A stretch of 64,000 bases of DNA from Sphingopyxis sp. BSN-002 (GCF_022024275.1 NZ_CP091804.1:1692501-1756500); one strand, 5' to 3'; positions 52,070 to 61,400 are shown, numbered from the stretch's first letter. Notes: generated by a model not told the origin, from the letters alone. A program made the numbers and translations.

Positions 52070-55000
52070 ATGACCCCCCGCTTCTTCATCGACCGGCCCA
52101 TCTTTTCATGGGTCATCGCGATCGGCATCCTGCTCGCCGGGATCATCGCGCTGCGCAGCCTTCCCGTCGAACAATATCCGTCGGTCGCCCCGCCATCGCT
52201 GACGATCAGCGTCACCTATCCCGGCGCCGACGCCGGCACGCTCGAACAGAATGTCACCCAGGTCATCGAGCAGGAGCTCAACGGCGTCGAGGGCTTCCTC
52301 TATATGGCGTCGACCAGCGAATCGAACGGGACGGCGTCGATCACGCTGACCTTCGAGGCGGGGACCGACATCGACAAGGCGCAGATGGACGTCCAGAACC
52401 GCCTCAACCGTGTCGAGCAACGGCTGCCGGAGGACGTGCGTCGTCAGGGGATCACGGTGACCGAGGCGAACTCGGGCTTCCTGCTGATCGTCGCGATCAC
52501 GTCGAAGAGCGGCAACACCGACCCGATGGAGGTCAATAATTTCGCCAACACGCGCGTGCTCGACGAGCTTCGCCGCGTGAACGGCGTCGGCAACGTCCAG
52601 GCCTTTGCGCCCGAATATGCGATGCGCATCTGGCTCGATCCGCAAAAGCTCGCCTCGCATGGTCTGTCGCCCGCCGAAGCGCTCGGCGCGGTGCAGGAAC
52701 AGAACAGCCAGACCCCCGGCGGCCAGCTCGGCGACCAGCCGATCGCGAAGGGGGCGCAGCTCAACGCCGTGATCACGACGCAGGGCCGCTTCACCAAGCC
52801 CGAGCAGTTCGAAAGCATCATCCTGCGCGCCAACCCCGACGGGTCGGCGGTGACGCTGGGCGATGTCGGTCGGGTCGAACTCGGCGCGGCAAGCTATCTC
52901 TTCTCGTCCGAACTCAACGGCAAACCGATGGCGGGGCTCGCGGTCCAGCTCACGCCCGGCGCCAACGCGCTGTCGACCGCCGAAGGCATCCGGACGCGGA
53001 TGGACGAGCTGTCGAAGGGATTTCCGCCCGACATCACATGGTCGATCCCGTACGACACCACGCCCTTCATCAGCCTGTCGATCGAGGAAGTGGTCAAGAC
53101 GCTGGGCGAGGCGATGCTGCTCGTCTTCCTGGTCATGTTCCTGTTTCTCCAGAACTGGCGCGCGACGGTGATCCCGACCGTCGTCGTCCCGATCGCGCTT
53201 GCGGGCGCCTGTCTCGGGCTCTGGGCCGCCGGCTTCTCGATCAACGTGCTGACCTTGTTCGGGATGGTGCTGGCGATCGGCATCCTCGTCGACGATGCGA
53301 TCGTCGTGATCGAGAATGTCGAACGCATCATGAGCGAGGAACATGTCTCGCCCTATGAAGCGACCGTGAAGGCGATGGGGCAGATCACCTCGGCGATCAT
53401 CGGCATCACGCTGGTGCTGATCGCGGTGTTCATCCCGATGGCCTTCTTCCCCGGATCGACGGGCGGCATCTATCGCCAGTTCTCGCTGACGCTGGCGATC
53501 TCGATCGCCTTCTCGGCGCTGCTCGCGCTGACGCTGACCCCGGCCCTGTGCGCGACCTTGCTGAAACCGCACGACAACACGGTCCGAAAGGGCCCAATCG
53601 GCGAACGCGCCGACCGCTTCTTTGCGGGCTTCAACGGCTGGTTCGGCCGCACGACCGACCGCTATCAGGGCCGCGTCGGGCGCATATTGTCGGCGCCGCT
53701 GCGCTGGCTCGGCATCTTCGTCGCGATGGTCGCGGTGACCGCGCTGCTGTTCACCCGCCTGCCCGGCTCGTTCCTGCCGCAGGAGGATCAGGGCTATCTG
53801 ATCACCGTCATCCAGGCGCCCCCGGGCGCGACGACCCAGCGCACCAATGAAGCGACCAAGCAGGTGAAGGCCTTCTTTGCCGCACAGCCGCAGGTCGCCA
53901 ATGTCGTATCGGTCAACGGCTTCAGCTTCTTTGGGCAGGGACAGGCGAACGCGATCATGTTCACGCCGCTGAAGCCGTGGGAAGACCGCAAGGGCAAGGA
54001 AAACAGCGCCGACGCGATCGCCGGCAAGGCGATGGGCGCCTTCATGGGGATCAAGCAGGCCTTCGTCTTCTCGCTGAGCCCGCCGTCGATCCCCGAACTC
54101 GGCACCGCGAGCGGCTTTACCTTCAAGCTGCAGGACCGCGGCGGCAACGGCCGCGCCGCGCTGATGCAGGCGCGCAACCAGATGCTCGGCGGCGCGATGC
54201 AGAGCAAGACGCTCGCCAACGTCCGCCCCGAGGGTCAGGAGGACGCCCCCGTGCTGCGCGTCGACATCGACCGCATAAAGGCGCGCGCGCTCGGCCTGTC
54301 GATCGGCGACGTCAATGCGACGCTCGCGATCGCCTTCGGCAGTGCCTATGCCAACGACTTCACGCGTGAGGGCCGCGTGCTGCGCGTGCTGATCCAGGCC
54401 GACGCCGCGAGCCGCATGACCCCGCAGGACGTCGTCGACCTGAAGGTGCGCAGCGCCGACGGGCAGATGGTCCCCTTCGGGTCGTTCAGTACCGCCAAAT
54501 GGTCGGCCGACGCGCCGCAGCTCCAGCGCTACAACGGCTATCCCGCGATGACGATCTCGGGCGAGCCCGCTCCCGGCCAGTCGACCGGCGAGGCGATGGC
54601 CGAGATGGAGCGGCTTGCCGCCTCCCTGCCCGCGGGCTTCGCCTATGAATGGACCGGCATCTCGTACGAGGAGAAACAGTCGTCGGGTCAGATCGGGATG
54701 CTGCTCGGCCTGTCGCTCGTCGTCGTCTTCCTGCTGCTCGCGGCACTCTATGAAAGCTGGTCGGTTCCCGTCGCGGTGCTGCTCGTCGTGCCGCTGGGCG
54801 TGCTCGGCGCGGTGCTCTTTTCGATGTTGCGCGGACTCAGCGCCGACATCTATTTCAACGTCGGACTGATCACGATCATCGGCCTTTCGGCAAAGAATGC
54901 GATCCTGATCGTCGAGTTCGCGATCGAGCAGGAGGCCGAAGGCAAGTCGACGCTCGACGCGGTCATGGAAGCGGTAAAGCTGCGCCTCCGCCCGATCATC

Positions 55001-55237
55001 ATGACCAGCCTCGCCTTCATCCTCGGCATGGTACCGCTCGTCATCGCCAGCGGCGCTGGCGCGGCGAGCCGCATCGCGGTCGGGTCGGGCGTGATGGGCG
55101 GGATGATCGCCGCGACGTTGCTCGGCATCTTCTTCATCCCGCTCTTCTACCTCTCGGTGCGCAAGTGGATCAGCCGCAAGCGGCCGCCGTCACCAGCCGA
55201 AAAGGGCCATCACGAGCCGGAGCCCGATCATGCGTAA
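52070..55237 (+). CDS. AcrB-like HAE1 RND efflux pump
   Basis: 1055 residues, full length, twelve transmembrane helices with two large periplasmic loops. The opening MTPRFFIDRPIFSWVIA is a family hallmark. Proton-relay aspartates are D408/D409 in GILVDDAIVVIENVERI, and the relay lysine is in LSAKNAILIVEFA. It exports hydrophobic drugs, using the proton motive force. It starts 10 bases after the adaptor and overlaps the outer membrane gene by 8 bases. Confidence 0.95.
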   Translation: MTPRFFIDRPIFSWVIAIGILLAGIIALRSLPVEQYPSVAPPSLTISVTYPGADAGTLEQNVTQVIEQELNGVEGFLYMASTSESNGTASITLTFEAGTDIDKAQMDVQNRLNRVEQRLPEDVRRQGITVTEANSGFLLIVAITSKSGNTDPMEVNNFANTRVLDELRRVNGVGNVQAFAPEYAMRIWLDPQKLASHGLSPAEALGAVQEQNSQTPGGQLGDQPIAKGAQLNAVITTQGRFTKPEQFESIILRANPDGSAVTLGDVGRVELGAASYLFSSELNGKPMAGLAVQLTPGANALSTAEGIRTRMDELSKGFPPDITWSIPYDTTPFISLSIEEVVKTLGEAMLLVFLVMFLFLQNWRATVIPTVVVPIALAGACLGLWAAGFSINVLTLFGMVLAIGILVDDAIVVIENVERIMSEEHVSPYEATVKAMGQITSAIIGITLVLIAVFIPMAFFPGSTGGIYRQFSLTLAISIAFSALLALTLTPALCATLLKPHDNTVRKGPIGERADRFFAGFNGWFGRTTDRYQGRVGRILSAPLRWLGIFVAMVAVTALLFTRLPGSFLPQEDQGYLITVIQAPPGATTQRTNEATKQVKAFFAAQPQVANVVSVNGFSFFGQGQANAIMFTPLKPWEDRKGKENSADAIAGKAMGAFMGIKQAFVFSLSPPSIPELGTASGFTFKLQDRGGNGRAALMQARNQMLGGAMQSKTLANVRPEGQEDAPVLRVDIDRIKARALGLSIGDVNATLAIAFGSAYANDFTREGRVLRVLIQADAASRMTPQDVVDLKVRSADGQMVPFGSFSTAKWSADAPQLQRYNGYPAMTISGEPAPGQSTGEAMAEMERLAASLPAGFAYEWTGISYEEKQSSGQIGMLLGLSLVVVFLLLAALYESWSVPVAVLLVVPLGVLGAVLFSMLRGLSADIYFNVGLITIIGLSAKNAILIVEFAIEQEAEGKSTLDAVMEAVKLRLRPIIMTSLAFILGMVPLVIASGAGAASRIAVGSGVMGGMIAATLLGIFFIPLFYLSVRKWISRKRPPSPAEKGHHEPEPDHA

Positions 55238-56633
55238 CGCCGCCCTCGCCCTGCTCGCCGCGACGATGCTCACCGGCTGCGTCAACCTTGCCCCCAAGCA
55301 CACGCAGCCTGCGCTGCCGACCGACGCGCATTATCCGGAAGGATTCGCGAACGACGTGACGCTCGGGCAGCGCGCGACCGAAATCGCGTGGCGCGATTTC
55401 TTCGCCGATCCGCAGCTCGAGGCGCTGATCGCGCGCGCGATCGAACGCAACCGCGACCTTGCGATCGCGGTTGCGCAGATCGAGGAGGCGCGCGGCCAGT
55501 ATCGCATCCAGGACGCCGACCGGCTGCCGACCGTCGGTGCGAGCGCGGAGGCGATGCGCAGCCGCAGTGCTTCGCTGACCGGCCCCGGCACCGACACGTC
55601 GAACCGCTATTCGGTGGGCGTCGGCGTGACCTCGTTCGAGCTCGATTTCTGGGGGCGGGTCAAGAATCTCTCGGAAGCCGCGCGCAGCCAGTATCTCGCG
55701 ACCCAGCAGGCCGAGCGCGCGTTCCGCCTGACGCTCGTCCGCGATGTGGCGTCGACCTATTTCGCCTCGCGCGGCGCCGAGGAGCAGATCAAACTGGCCG
55801 AAGCGACTGTAACGAGCCGGCGCGAGGGGCTGCGTATCGCGAAACTGCGGCTCGACGCGGGGGTGACCTCGGCGCTCGACTACCGCCAGTCGGAAACGCT
55901 GCTGACGCAGGCCGAGACCCAGCTTGCGAGCCTGAACCTTGCCAAGGCGCAGGCCGACAATTTCCTCGCCGTTCTCGTCGGGGGACCGCTGCCCGCGGAC
56001 CTGCCCGCGCCGCTGGCGCTCGTCGACCAGTCGAAGCCGCCGGCGCTCACCGCCGGGCTGCCGTCGGAGCTGCTCGTCGCGCGGCCCGACATCATCGGGG
56101 CTGAAGAACAACTCCGCGCCGCGCGCGCCAATGTCGGCGCGGCTCGCGCCGCCTTCTTCCCGTCGATCTCGCTGACCGGCAACATCGGCTTCGCGTCGAA
56201 CTCGCTCGACGGCCTGTTCACGAACAACGGGCTGACATGGAGCTTCGGACCGTCGATCACGCTGCCGATCTTCGATTTCGGGCGCAACAAGGGCAATCTG
56301 ACCGTCGCCGAGGCGCGCGAGAATATCGCGGTCGCGTCCTATGAGAAGACGGTCCAGACGGCGTTTCGCGAAGTCGCCGACGCGCTCGCCGGTCGCCGTT
56401 ATCTGGCCGAGCAGGTCGAGGCGCAGGAGCGCGGCACGCTCGCGACGCGCCGTATCGCCGACCTCGCGCGCAAGCGATACCGCGAGGGCGTGTCGACCTA
56501 TCTCGAAGTGCTCGACGCCGAACGCAACCTGTTCGCGTCCGAACAGGCCCTGATCGAGGCCCGCCGCGCGCAGGTCGACAATCTGGTCACGCTCTATGTC
56601 GCGCTCGGTGGCGGGATGGTCGAGCGCCGCTGA
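55230..56633 (+). CDS. NodT/OprM-family outer membrane efflux channel
   Basis: 467 residues. Lipobox LTGC gives a lipid-anchored Cys17. Two outer membrane efflux repeats follow: WRDFFADPQLEALIARAIERNRDLAIA near 50 and ELLVARPDIIGAEEQLRAARANVGAARAAFFPSISL near 285. The end GVSTYLEVLDAERNLFASEQAL is typical. It forms the trimeric exit duct for the pump. Its stop faces rtcA 15 bases away. Confidence 0.94.
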   Translation: MRNAALALLAATMLTGCVNLAPKHTQPALPTDAHYPEGFANDVTLGQRATEIAWRDFFADPQLEALIARAIERNRDLAIAVAQIEEARGQYRIQDADRLPTVGASAEAMRSRSASLTGPGTDTSNRYSVGVGVTSFELDFWGRVKNLSEAARSQYLATQQAERAFRLTLVRDVASTYFASRGAEEQIKLAEATVTSRREGLRIAKLRLDAGVTSALDYRQSETLLTQAETQLASLNLAKAQADNFLAVLVGGPLPADLPAPLALVDQSKPPALTAGLPSELLVARPDIIGAEEQLRAARANVGAARAAFFPSISLTGNIGFASNSLDGLFTNNGLTWSFGPSITLPIFDFGRNKGNLTVAEARENIAVASYEKTVQTAFREVADALAGRRYLAEQVEAQERGTLATRRIADLARKRYREGVSTYLEVLDAERNLFASEQALIEARRAQVDNLVTLYVALGGGMVERR

Positions 56634-56648
56634 CGGCGCCGGCGCGCG

Positions 56649-57665
56649 TCAGGCGATCGCCTCGACAAGATTGCCGGCGCCCGTCTCGGACACCCCGAAC
56701 CGCTGGCCGGTGAAGCGCTCGATGAGCGCCATCGCGGTCCGGCTGTGCTCGCTGAGCCGCACCGACGTGAAGGCGCCGCCGCGCGCCGCCGCAAAGGGCA
56801 GCAGCAGCTGGTCCTGCAAATAGGGCCCGGCAAAAGCGCCCGACGCGATATAGCCCGCCATGCGCTTGGCCGCAGTCTGCGCAACACGCTCGGCGGGGGT
56901 GCCGAGCTTGCCGAAGCCCGACATGATCTCGGTCACATGCTCGAAAGCCGCCTCGATAAGCACCGCATTGCCCGGGCCGTGCTCGGCGGAAAGCTGGCGC
57001 GTCGAAAACGCGTCGACCGGCCAGTCGGCAAGCATCTTTTGTGCGGCTTTCAGTTCGCGGTCGGCGATATCGAACGGAATGCCCGCAACGATCGCGGTCG
57101 TCTGCACGGCGCCGGCGGCGCCGCGCTCGATGCATTCGATCGGACGCAGCGGAGCAGGATCGATATCGACCTCGATCCGCCCTCCGCCGCGCGGGTAGAA
57201 GCCATGGCGGACGAGCCGGGCGGATATCGTCGGCCCCATCCGGTTGATGACGGGCAGCAGCGTGCGCGCGATGAATTCGAACGGTGGCGCCGCCATCGCG
57301 TGCGTCCCGCCCTCGATCACGAGGCGCGACGGCGCGTCGGCCATCATCAGCGGCACGAGGATCGTCTGGAGGACGAGCCCGGTGCTGCCCGCAGTGCCGA
57401 CCGCGAAATGATAGTCGCCCGGCGTCACGCGCCCGGGCCGGAAGCCGATGCTGTTCGACCCGACCGCCAGCCCGGTGCATTCGCCGCCGCCGATCACGCA
57501 CGCGGCCTCGATCGCCGTCACATGCTGGCGCATGAGCCCCGGCTTCTCGCGTCCCCCGCGGATATTCTCGATCGTGAAGGCCTCGCCGGTCAGCAGCGAC
57601 AGCGCGCACGCATAGCGCAGCACCTGCCCCCCGCCTTCGCCTTCGGATCCGTCGATTGTGATCAT
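56649..57665 (-). CDS. rtcA: RNA 3'-terminal phosphate cyclase
   Basis: 338 residues from the ATG at 57665. It converts RNA 3'-phosphate to a 2',3'-cyclic phosphate with ATP, through a covalent enzyme-AMP. GSEGEGGGQVLR (6-17) is the family opening. The adenylated histidine is in AEHGPGNAVLIEA. The insertion domain (about 180-270) is present. The start overlaps the upstream Cys-rich gene (ATGA). It is the last gene of the rtcB operon. Confidence 0.95.
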   Translation of the reverse strand: MITIDGSEGEGGGQVLRYACALSLLTGEAFTIENIRGGREKPGLMRQHVTAIEAACVIGGGECTGLAVGSNSIGFRPGRVTPGDYHFAVGTAGSTGLVLQTILVPLMMADAPSRLVIEGGTHAMAAPPFEFIARTLLPVINRMGPTISARLVRHGFYPRGGGRIEVDIDPAPLRPIECIERGAAGAVQTTAIVAGIPFDIADRELKAAQKMLADWPVDAFSTRQLSAEHGPGNAVLIEAAFEHVTEIMSGFGKLGTPAERVAQTAAKRMAGYIASGAFAGPYLQDQLLLPFAAARGGAFTSVRLSEHSRTAMALIERFTGQRFGVSETGAGNLVEAIA

Positions 57666-58078
57666 GATTCTTCTTCTATCCAGTTGGTATTCGCCGGGTC
57701 CGGAACAAACACATGCGGCGTCCAGCAATCGGTTCGCAGCGTACCGACCTCCGCGCCGCACCGGCAAACCTGGTTGGGGCCATCGCAACCATCAAGGCCG
57801 CAACAGCCGTTCAGGCGACGCGCATCGGGCGTATCGCGGACTTGCCCGTCCAGATCGTCCGGGTTCAGCCAGTATTGTGGAGCATATTCGAGCGACGCCG
57901 GCTTATCAGCAAAGGATCGCTCGATCGGCTCCCAACTCTTGAAGGCGGCCCCGCGCGGCGTGAGAGGTGCCCGATCTTCGTGCTCGGGCGGCACCACGCC
58001 GGGTGTCTTGCTCGACACGATCGTCAGCGCATGCGTCAATCGCGCGCCGCAAGCGGAGCAGCACAAAACCTTCTTCAC
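57662..58078 (-). CDS. Nine-cysteine protein encoded between rtcB and rtcA, function unknown
   Basis: 138 residues. Cysteines sit at 6, 7, 10, 92, 93, 98, 105, 107 and 118. The N-terminal CCSAC and the C-terminal cluster GCCGLDGCDGPNQVCRCG suggest one or two zinc-binding knuckles. Between them lies a charged, Pro-rich segment. It begins 33 bases after rtcB and overlaps the rtcA start by 4, so it is an integral operon member. The conserved-looking GCCGLDGCDGPN motif suggests a real protein family, but I cannot assign a function. Roles in RNA binding or in the repair complex are speculation. Confidence 0.75.
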   Translation of the reverse strand: MKKVLCCSACGARLTHALTIVSSKTPGVVPPEHEDRAPLTPRGAAFKSWEPIERSFADKPASLEYAPQYWLNPDDLDGQVRDTPDARRLNGCCGLDGCDGPNQVCRCGAEVGTLRTDCWTPHVFVPDPANTNWIEEES

Positions 58079-58111
58079 ACGACATCTCCCCCGATGGCGG
58101 CGTGAAGGGGA

Positions 58112-59338
58112 TCACCCCTTCACACACACCACCTGCTTCAGCGTATGGACGATCTCGACGAGGTCGGCTTGCGCCGCCATCACCGCCTCGATCGGCTTGT
58201 ACGCCTTGGGCGTCTCGTCGATGACGCCTTCGTCCTTGCGGCATTCGACGCCCGCGGTGTCGGCGATATGCTCGTCGAGGGTGACGAGCTTCTTCGCCGC
58301 GGTGCGGCTCATGACGCGGCCCGCGCCATGGCTGCAGCTATCGAAGGACTCCGCGTTGCCCAGCCCGCGCACGATGAACGATTTCGCGCCCATCGAACCC
58401 GGGATGATCCCCATCGTGCCCTTCGCCGCGCGCACGGCCCCCTTGCGGGTGACGAGCACATTCTCGCCGAAGTGATTCTCGCGCGTCACATAATTGTGAT
58501 GGCAGTTCACCGCTTCGGCCTCGGCCTCGAAAGGCTTGGCGATCTGGAGCCGGAGCGCGGAGATGACATTCGCCATCATCATGCGTCGGTTCAGCGCCGC
58601 AAAGTCCTGCGCCCAGCCGACCGCCTCGACATAATCGTCGAAATGATCGGTCCCTTCCGGGAAATAGGCGAGGTCTTCATCGGGCAGGTTGATAAACCAC
58701 TTTCGCATGTCCTTCTTCGCCAGTTCGATGAAGTAGGTGCCGATCGCATTGCCGACACCACGCGATCCCGAATGCAGCATCACCCACACCCGCCCCTCGG
58801 TATCAAGGCACAGCTCGATGAAATGGTTTCCCGTTCCGAGCGTCCCCAGATGCGTGAGGTTGTTGGTGTTCTTCAGCCGCGGATGCTTGGCAACGATGCG
58901 TCCGAAACGCTCGGCAAGCGTCGCCCAGGCGTCGACGATGGCTTGCGGGGGGGCACCCCACGAGCCATGATCGCGCTGGCCGCGTCCGACTGACCGGCCG
59001 TGCGGAACCGCCGCCTCGATCGCGCTGCGAATGCCCTCCAGATTGTCGGGCAGGTCGTGCGCCATCAGCGTGGTGCGCGCGGCCATCATGCCGCAGCCGA
59101 TATCGACGCCGACGGCAGCCGGGATCACCGCGCCCTTCGTCGGGATCACCGATCCGACGGTCGCACCGATGCCGACATGGACGTCGGGCATCGCCGCGAC
59201 ATGCCTGAACACGAACGGCATTTTCGCCGCCTTGGTCAGCTGTTCGCGCGCCATATCCTCGACGGGAACGCCGCGCGTCCACATCTTGACCGGGCGTCCG
59301 CCCTCGACGTTCATCACTTCATAGGTCGTCTGGGTCAT
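58112..59338 (-). CDS. rtcB: RNA-splicing ligase RtcB
   Basis: 408 residues from the ATG at 59338. It joins RNA 2',3'-cyclic phosphate or 3'-phosphate ends to 5'-OH ends, using GTP and manganese. Metal ligands include C82 in VDIGCGMMA and histidines of GNHFIEL, and the guanylated histidine is H337 in SCSHGAGR, the same number as in the E. coli enzyme. It is the first gene of the operon behind a sigma-54 promoter at 59497-59512. Confidence 0.96.
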   Translation of the reverse strand: MTQTTYEVMNVEGGRPVKMWTRGVPVEDMAREQLTKAAKMPFVFRHVAAMPDVHVGIGATVGSVIPTKGAVIPAAVGVDIGCGMMAARTTLMAHDLPDNLEGIRSAIEAAVPHGRSVGRGQRDHGSWGAPPQAIVDAWATLAERFGRIVAKHPRLKNTNNLTHLGTLGTGNHFIELCLDTEGRVWVMLHSGSRGVGNAIGTYFIELAKKDMRKWFINLPDEDLAYFPEGTDHFDDYVEAVGWAQDFAALNRRMMMANVISALRLQIAKPFEAEAEAVNCHHNYVTRENHFGENVLVTRKGAVRAAKGTMGIIPGSMGAKSFIVRGLGNAESFDSCSHGAGRVMSRTAAKKLVTLDEHIADTAGVECRKDEGVIDETPKAYKPIEAVMAAQADLVEIVHTLKQVVCVKG

Positions 59339-59420
59339 GGCTGACCTCCCCTTGGCTTCCTTGGGGCAACGCCGCAACAATGGCGAGCCCTTCAAATATC
59401 TCACATCGTCCAGACGCTTG

Positions 59421-59448
59421 GGGGCGACCGGCCCATTCCGGCCGCCCC
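59421..59448 (-). promoter_or_regulatory. Stable hairpin in the rtcB leader
   Basis: GGGGCG (59421-59426) pairs with CGCCCC (59443-59448). Inside it CCGG pairs with CCGG across a short loop with one-base bulges. It sits in the roughly 150-nt leader between the predicted sigma-54 start site and the rtcB ATG. It may protect or regulate the message, and RtcB itself could act on it. Function is inference. Confidence 0.45.
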
Positions 59449-59496
59449 TCTTCCCGCGTCGTGCCGGAGGACGTGAACCCCGGCATGTTCAGACAA

Positions 59497-59512
59497 TGCA
59501 GAAGCCGTGCCA
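59497..59512 (-). promoter_or_regulatory. Sigma-54 promoter of the rtcB operon
   Basis: On the minus strand the sequence is TGGCAC-GGCTT-CTGCA, matching the consensus TGGCAC-N5-TTGCA at all but one position, with the GG and GC doublets at the correct -24/-12 spacing. It points at rtcB, as expected for an RtcR-controlled operon. Transcription should start near 59485. Confidence 0.85.
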
Positions 59513-59654
59513 GATCGCTGACCGAACCAAAAATTCGATACATTACGTTGTTAAAGAACGATAATTTATGGAATGACGAAAAAGCGGCTCCTCCCGGAAG
59601 ATGAGATTTTCAGATATGATTGTATCGTAATTTATAAAATCATATACATGTCTC
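59513..59654. promoter_or_regulatory. AT-rich rtcB-rtcR spacer: rtcR promoter and probable RtcR enhancer sites
   Basis: 142 bases, much more AT-rich than the flanks. They contain CGATACA (59536-59542) and its complement TGTATCG (59621-59627), and two similar blocks, CGATAATTTAT and CGTAATTTAT. Sigma-54 activators bind upstream of the -24 element, so this stretch is where RtcR should bind. It must also hold the rtcR promoter. No gene is seen here. Confidence 0.45.
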
Positions 59655-61253
59655 ATGAAGCCACTGACCGTTCTCGGATTTCTCGGCTCGACCCTCGATG
59701 CGGGCAAGTTCGACGCCGGCCGCTGGAACAAATGGCGGCCGAGCGTGAGCATCTGCATGCAGGAGGATCTGCGCGTCGATCGCTTCATCCTGCTCCACGG
59801 CAGCTATCACCGCCGTCTCGCCGAGACCGTCGCGCGGGACATCGCCGACGTCTCGCCCGAGACCGAGGTCGTGCCCCACATCCTCGACTTCGACGACGCG
59901 TGGGATTTCGAAGAGGTCTATGGAAAGCTGCTCGATTTCGCGCGCGACTTTCCGTTCGATCCCGACACGCATGATTATCTGGTCCACATCACGACGGGCA
60001 CACACGTCGCGCAGATCTGCCTCTTCCTGCTGACCGAGGCGCGCTATCTGCCGGGCCGGTTGCTGCAGACGCAGCCACAGCGCGGCGCGCCGCAGCCGGT
60101 CGGCACCTGGAATGCCATCGACCTCGACCTGTCGCGCTACGACAGCATCGCGACGCGGTTCGCCGAGGCGAGTGCGGACAGCGCCAGCTTTCTGAAAAGC
60201 GGTATCGAAACCCGCAACCCGGCATTCAACCGGATGATCGGGGAGATCGAGCAGGTCGCGATGCGCAGCCGCGCGCCCATCCTGCTGATGGGGCCGACCG
60301 GGGCAGGCAAGAGCCAGCTCGCGCGCAAGGTCTATGAGCTGAAGAAGCTCCGCCATCAGCTTGCCGGGCCGTTCGTCGAGGTCAATTGCGCGACCCTGAA
60401 AGGCGACAGCGCAACCTCGGCGCTGTTCGGCCACCGCAAGGGCGCCTTTACCGGCGCCGCGCAGGACCGCCCGGGCCTGCTCAGGAGCGCCGACAAGGGA
60501 TTGCTTTTCCTCGACGAGATCGGCGAACTCGGCCTCGACGAACAGGCAATGATCCTGCGCGCGATCGAGGAAGGACGCTTCCTTCCGGTCGGCGCCGACA
60601 GCGAGGCGAAGAGCGACTTCCAGCTGATCGCGGGAACGAACCGCAACCTTGTCGAGCAGGTGCGCGCCGGCAGCTTTCGCGACGACCTGTTCGCCCGGCT
60701 CAACCTCTGGACCTTCTCGTTGCCGGGCCTGGCCGAACGCCGCGAGGATATCGAACCGAATCTCGATTACGAACTGGAACGCTTCGCGGAGCGCGAGGGA
60801 TCGCGGGTGACGTTCAACAGGGAGGCGCGCGAACGCTACCTCGCCTTTGCGGAGAGTCCGGAAGCGAAATGGCGGGGAAATTTCCGCGATCTTGCCGCCA
60901 GCATCACACGCATGGCGACCCTCAACACCACCGGGCGGATCGACAGCGACGCCGTGAAGCTGGAGATCGGCCGGCTTGGCTTCCTCTGGCAGGCCGACGA
61001 CCGGTCCGCCGACGGGCTCGAACAGATTCTCGATGCGGGCCGGCTGGCGGCCATCGACCCGTTCGATCGGGCCCAGCTTGCCTTCGTGGTCGGGACATGC
61101 CGGAGTTGCCGGTCCCTGTCGGAAGCCGGGCGCACCCTCTTCACGGTCTCGCGCGACCTGCGCAAGAGCACCAACGACGCCGACCGGCTTCGCAAATATC
61201 TGGCCCGCTTCGGACTCGAGTGGGCCGACATCCGGCAGACGGCCGCCGGCTAG
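59655..61253 (+). CDS. rtcR: RtcR, sigma-54 activator of RNA repair with CARF sensor domain
   Basis: 532 residues. Residues 1 to about 165 form the CARF-type ligand-sensing domain, with HITTGTHVAQ (111-120) as its conserved loop. The AAA+ domain has Walker A GPTGAGKS (213-220), the sigma-54 contact loop GAFTGA (263-268) and Walker B LLFLDE (283-288). A C-terminal DNA-binding region closes the protein. In known systems an RNA-damage ligand relieves self-inhibition and switches on rtcBA. It is divergent from rtcB, across the sigma-54 promoter, and followed by a terminator. Confidence 0.94.
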   Translation: MKPLTVLGFLGSTLDAGKFDAGRWNKWRPSVSICMQEDLRVDRFILLHGSYHRRLAETVARDIADVSPETEVVPHILDFDDAWDFEEVYGKLLDFARDFPFDPDTHDYLVHITTGTHVAQICLFLLTEARYLPGRLLQTQPQRGAPQPVGTWNAIDLDLSRYDSIATRFAEASADSASFLKSGIETRNPAFNRMIGEIEQVAMRSRAPILLMGPTGAGKSQLARKVYELKKLRHQLAGPFVEVNCATLKGDSATSALFGHRKGAFTGAAQDRPGLLRSADKGLLFLDEIGELGLDEQAMILRAIEEGRFLPVGADSEAKSDFQLIAGTNRNLVEQVRAGSFRDDLFARLNLWTFSLPGLAERREDIEPNLDYELERFAEREGSRVTFNREARERYLAFAESPEAKWRGNFRDLAASITRMATLNTTGRIDSDAVKLEIGRLGFLWQADDRSADGLEQILDAGRLAAIDPFDRAQLAFVVGTCRSCRSLSEAGRTLFTVSRDLRKSTNDADRLRKYLARFGLEWADIRQTAAG

Positions 61254-61278
61254 CCCGCGCGTTCGCGCGCCGGCTTTT
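61253..61278 (+). terminator. Rho-independent terminator of rtcR
   Basis: GCGCG and CGCGC form a stem closed by a stable TTCG tetraloop, extended by three more pairs past one mismatch, and followed by TTTT (61275-61278). It begins at the last base of the rtcR stop codon. Confidence 0.7.
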
Positions 61279-61400
61279 CATTCCATATCGGCGCAAACAC
61301 CGCAGCATCAGGGCGCCGGAAGCCCGGCACCGCATCTACCCGTAATGTCGGAAAATATTGGAGGTGTGGGCAGTGCTCGTACCAACCGTCTCTGCGCGCA

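Noticed and set aside
59461..59487. tRNA-like T-arm (GGTTCACGTCC) at the 5' end of the rtcB leader
   Set aside because: Some rtc operons carry tRNA-like elements, but here the invariant A of the T-loop is missing, the stem has a mismatch, and no acceptor or anticodon arm is found upstream. Better seen as a simple hairpin.
59655..60150. CARF domain as a sign of a CRISPR system
   Set aside because: RtcR regulators carry a CARF-type domain by themselves. No cas genes or repeat arrays occur in the window.
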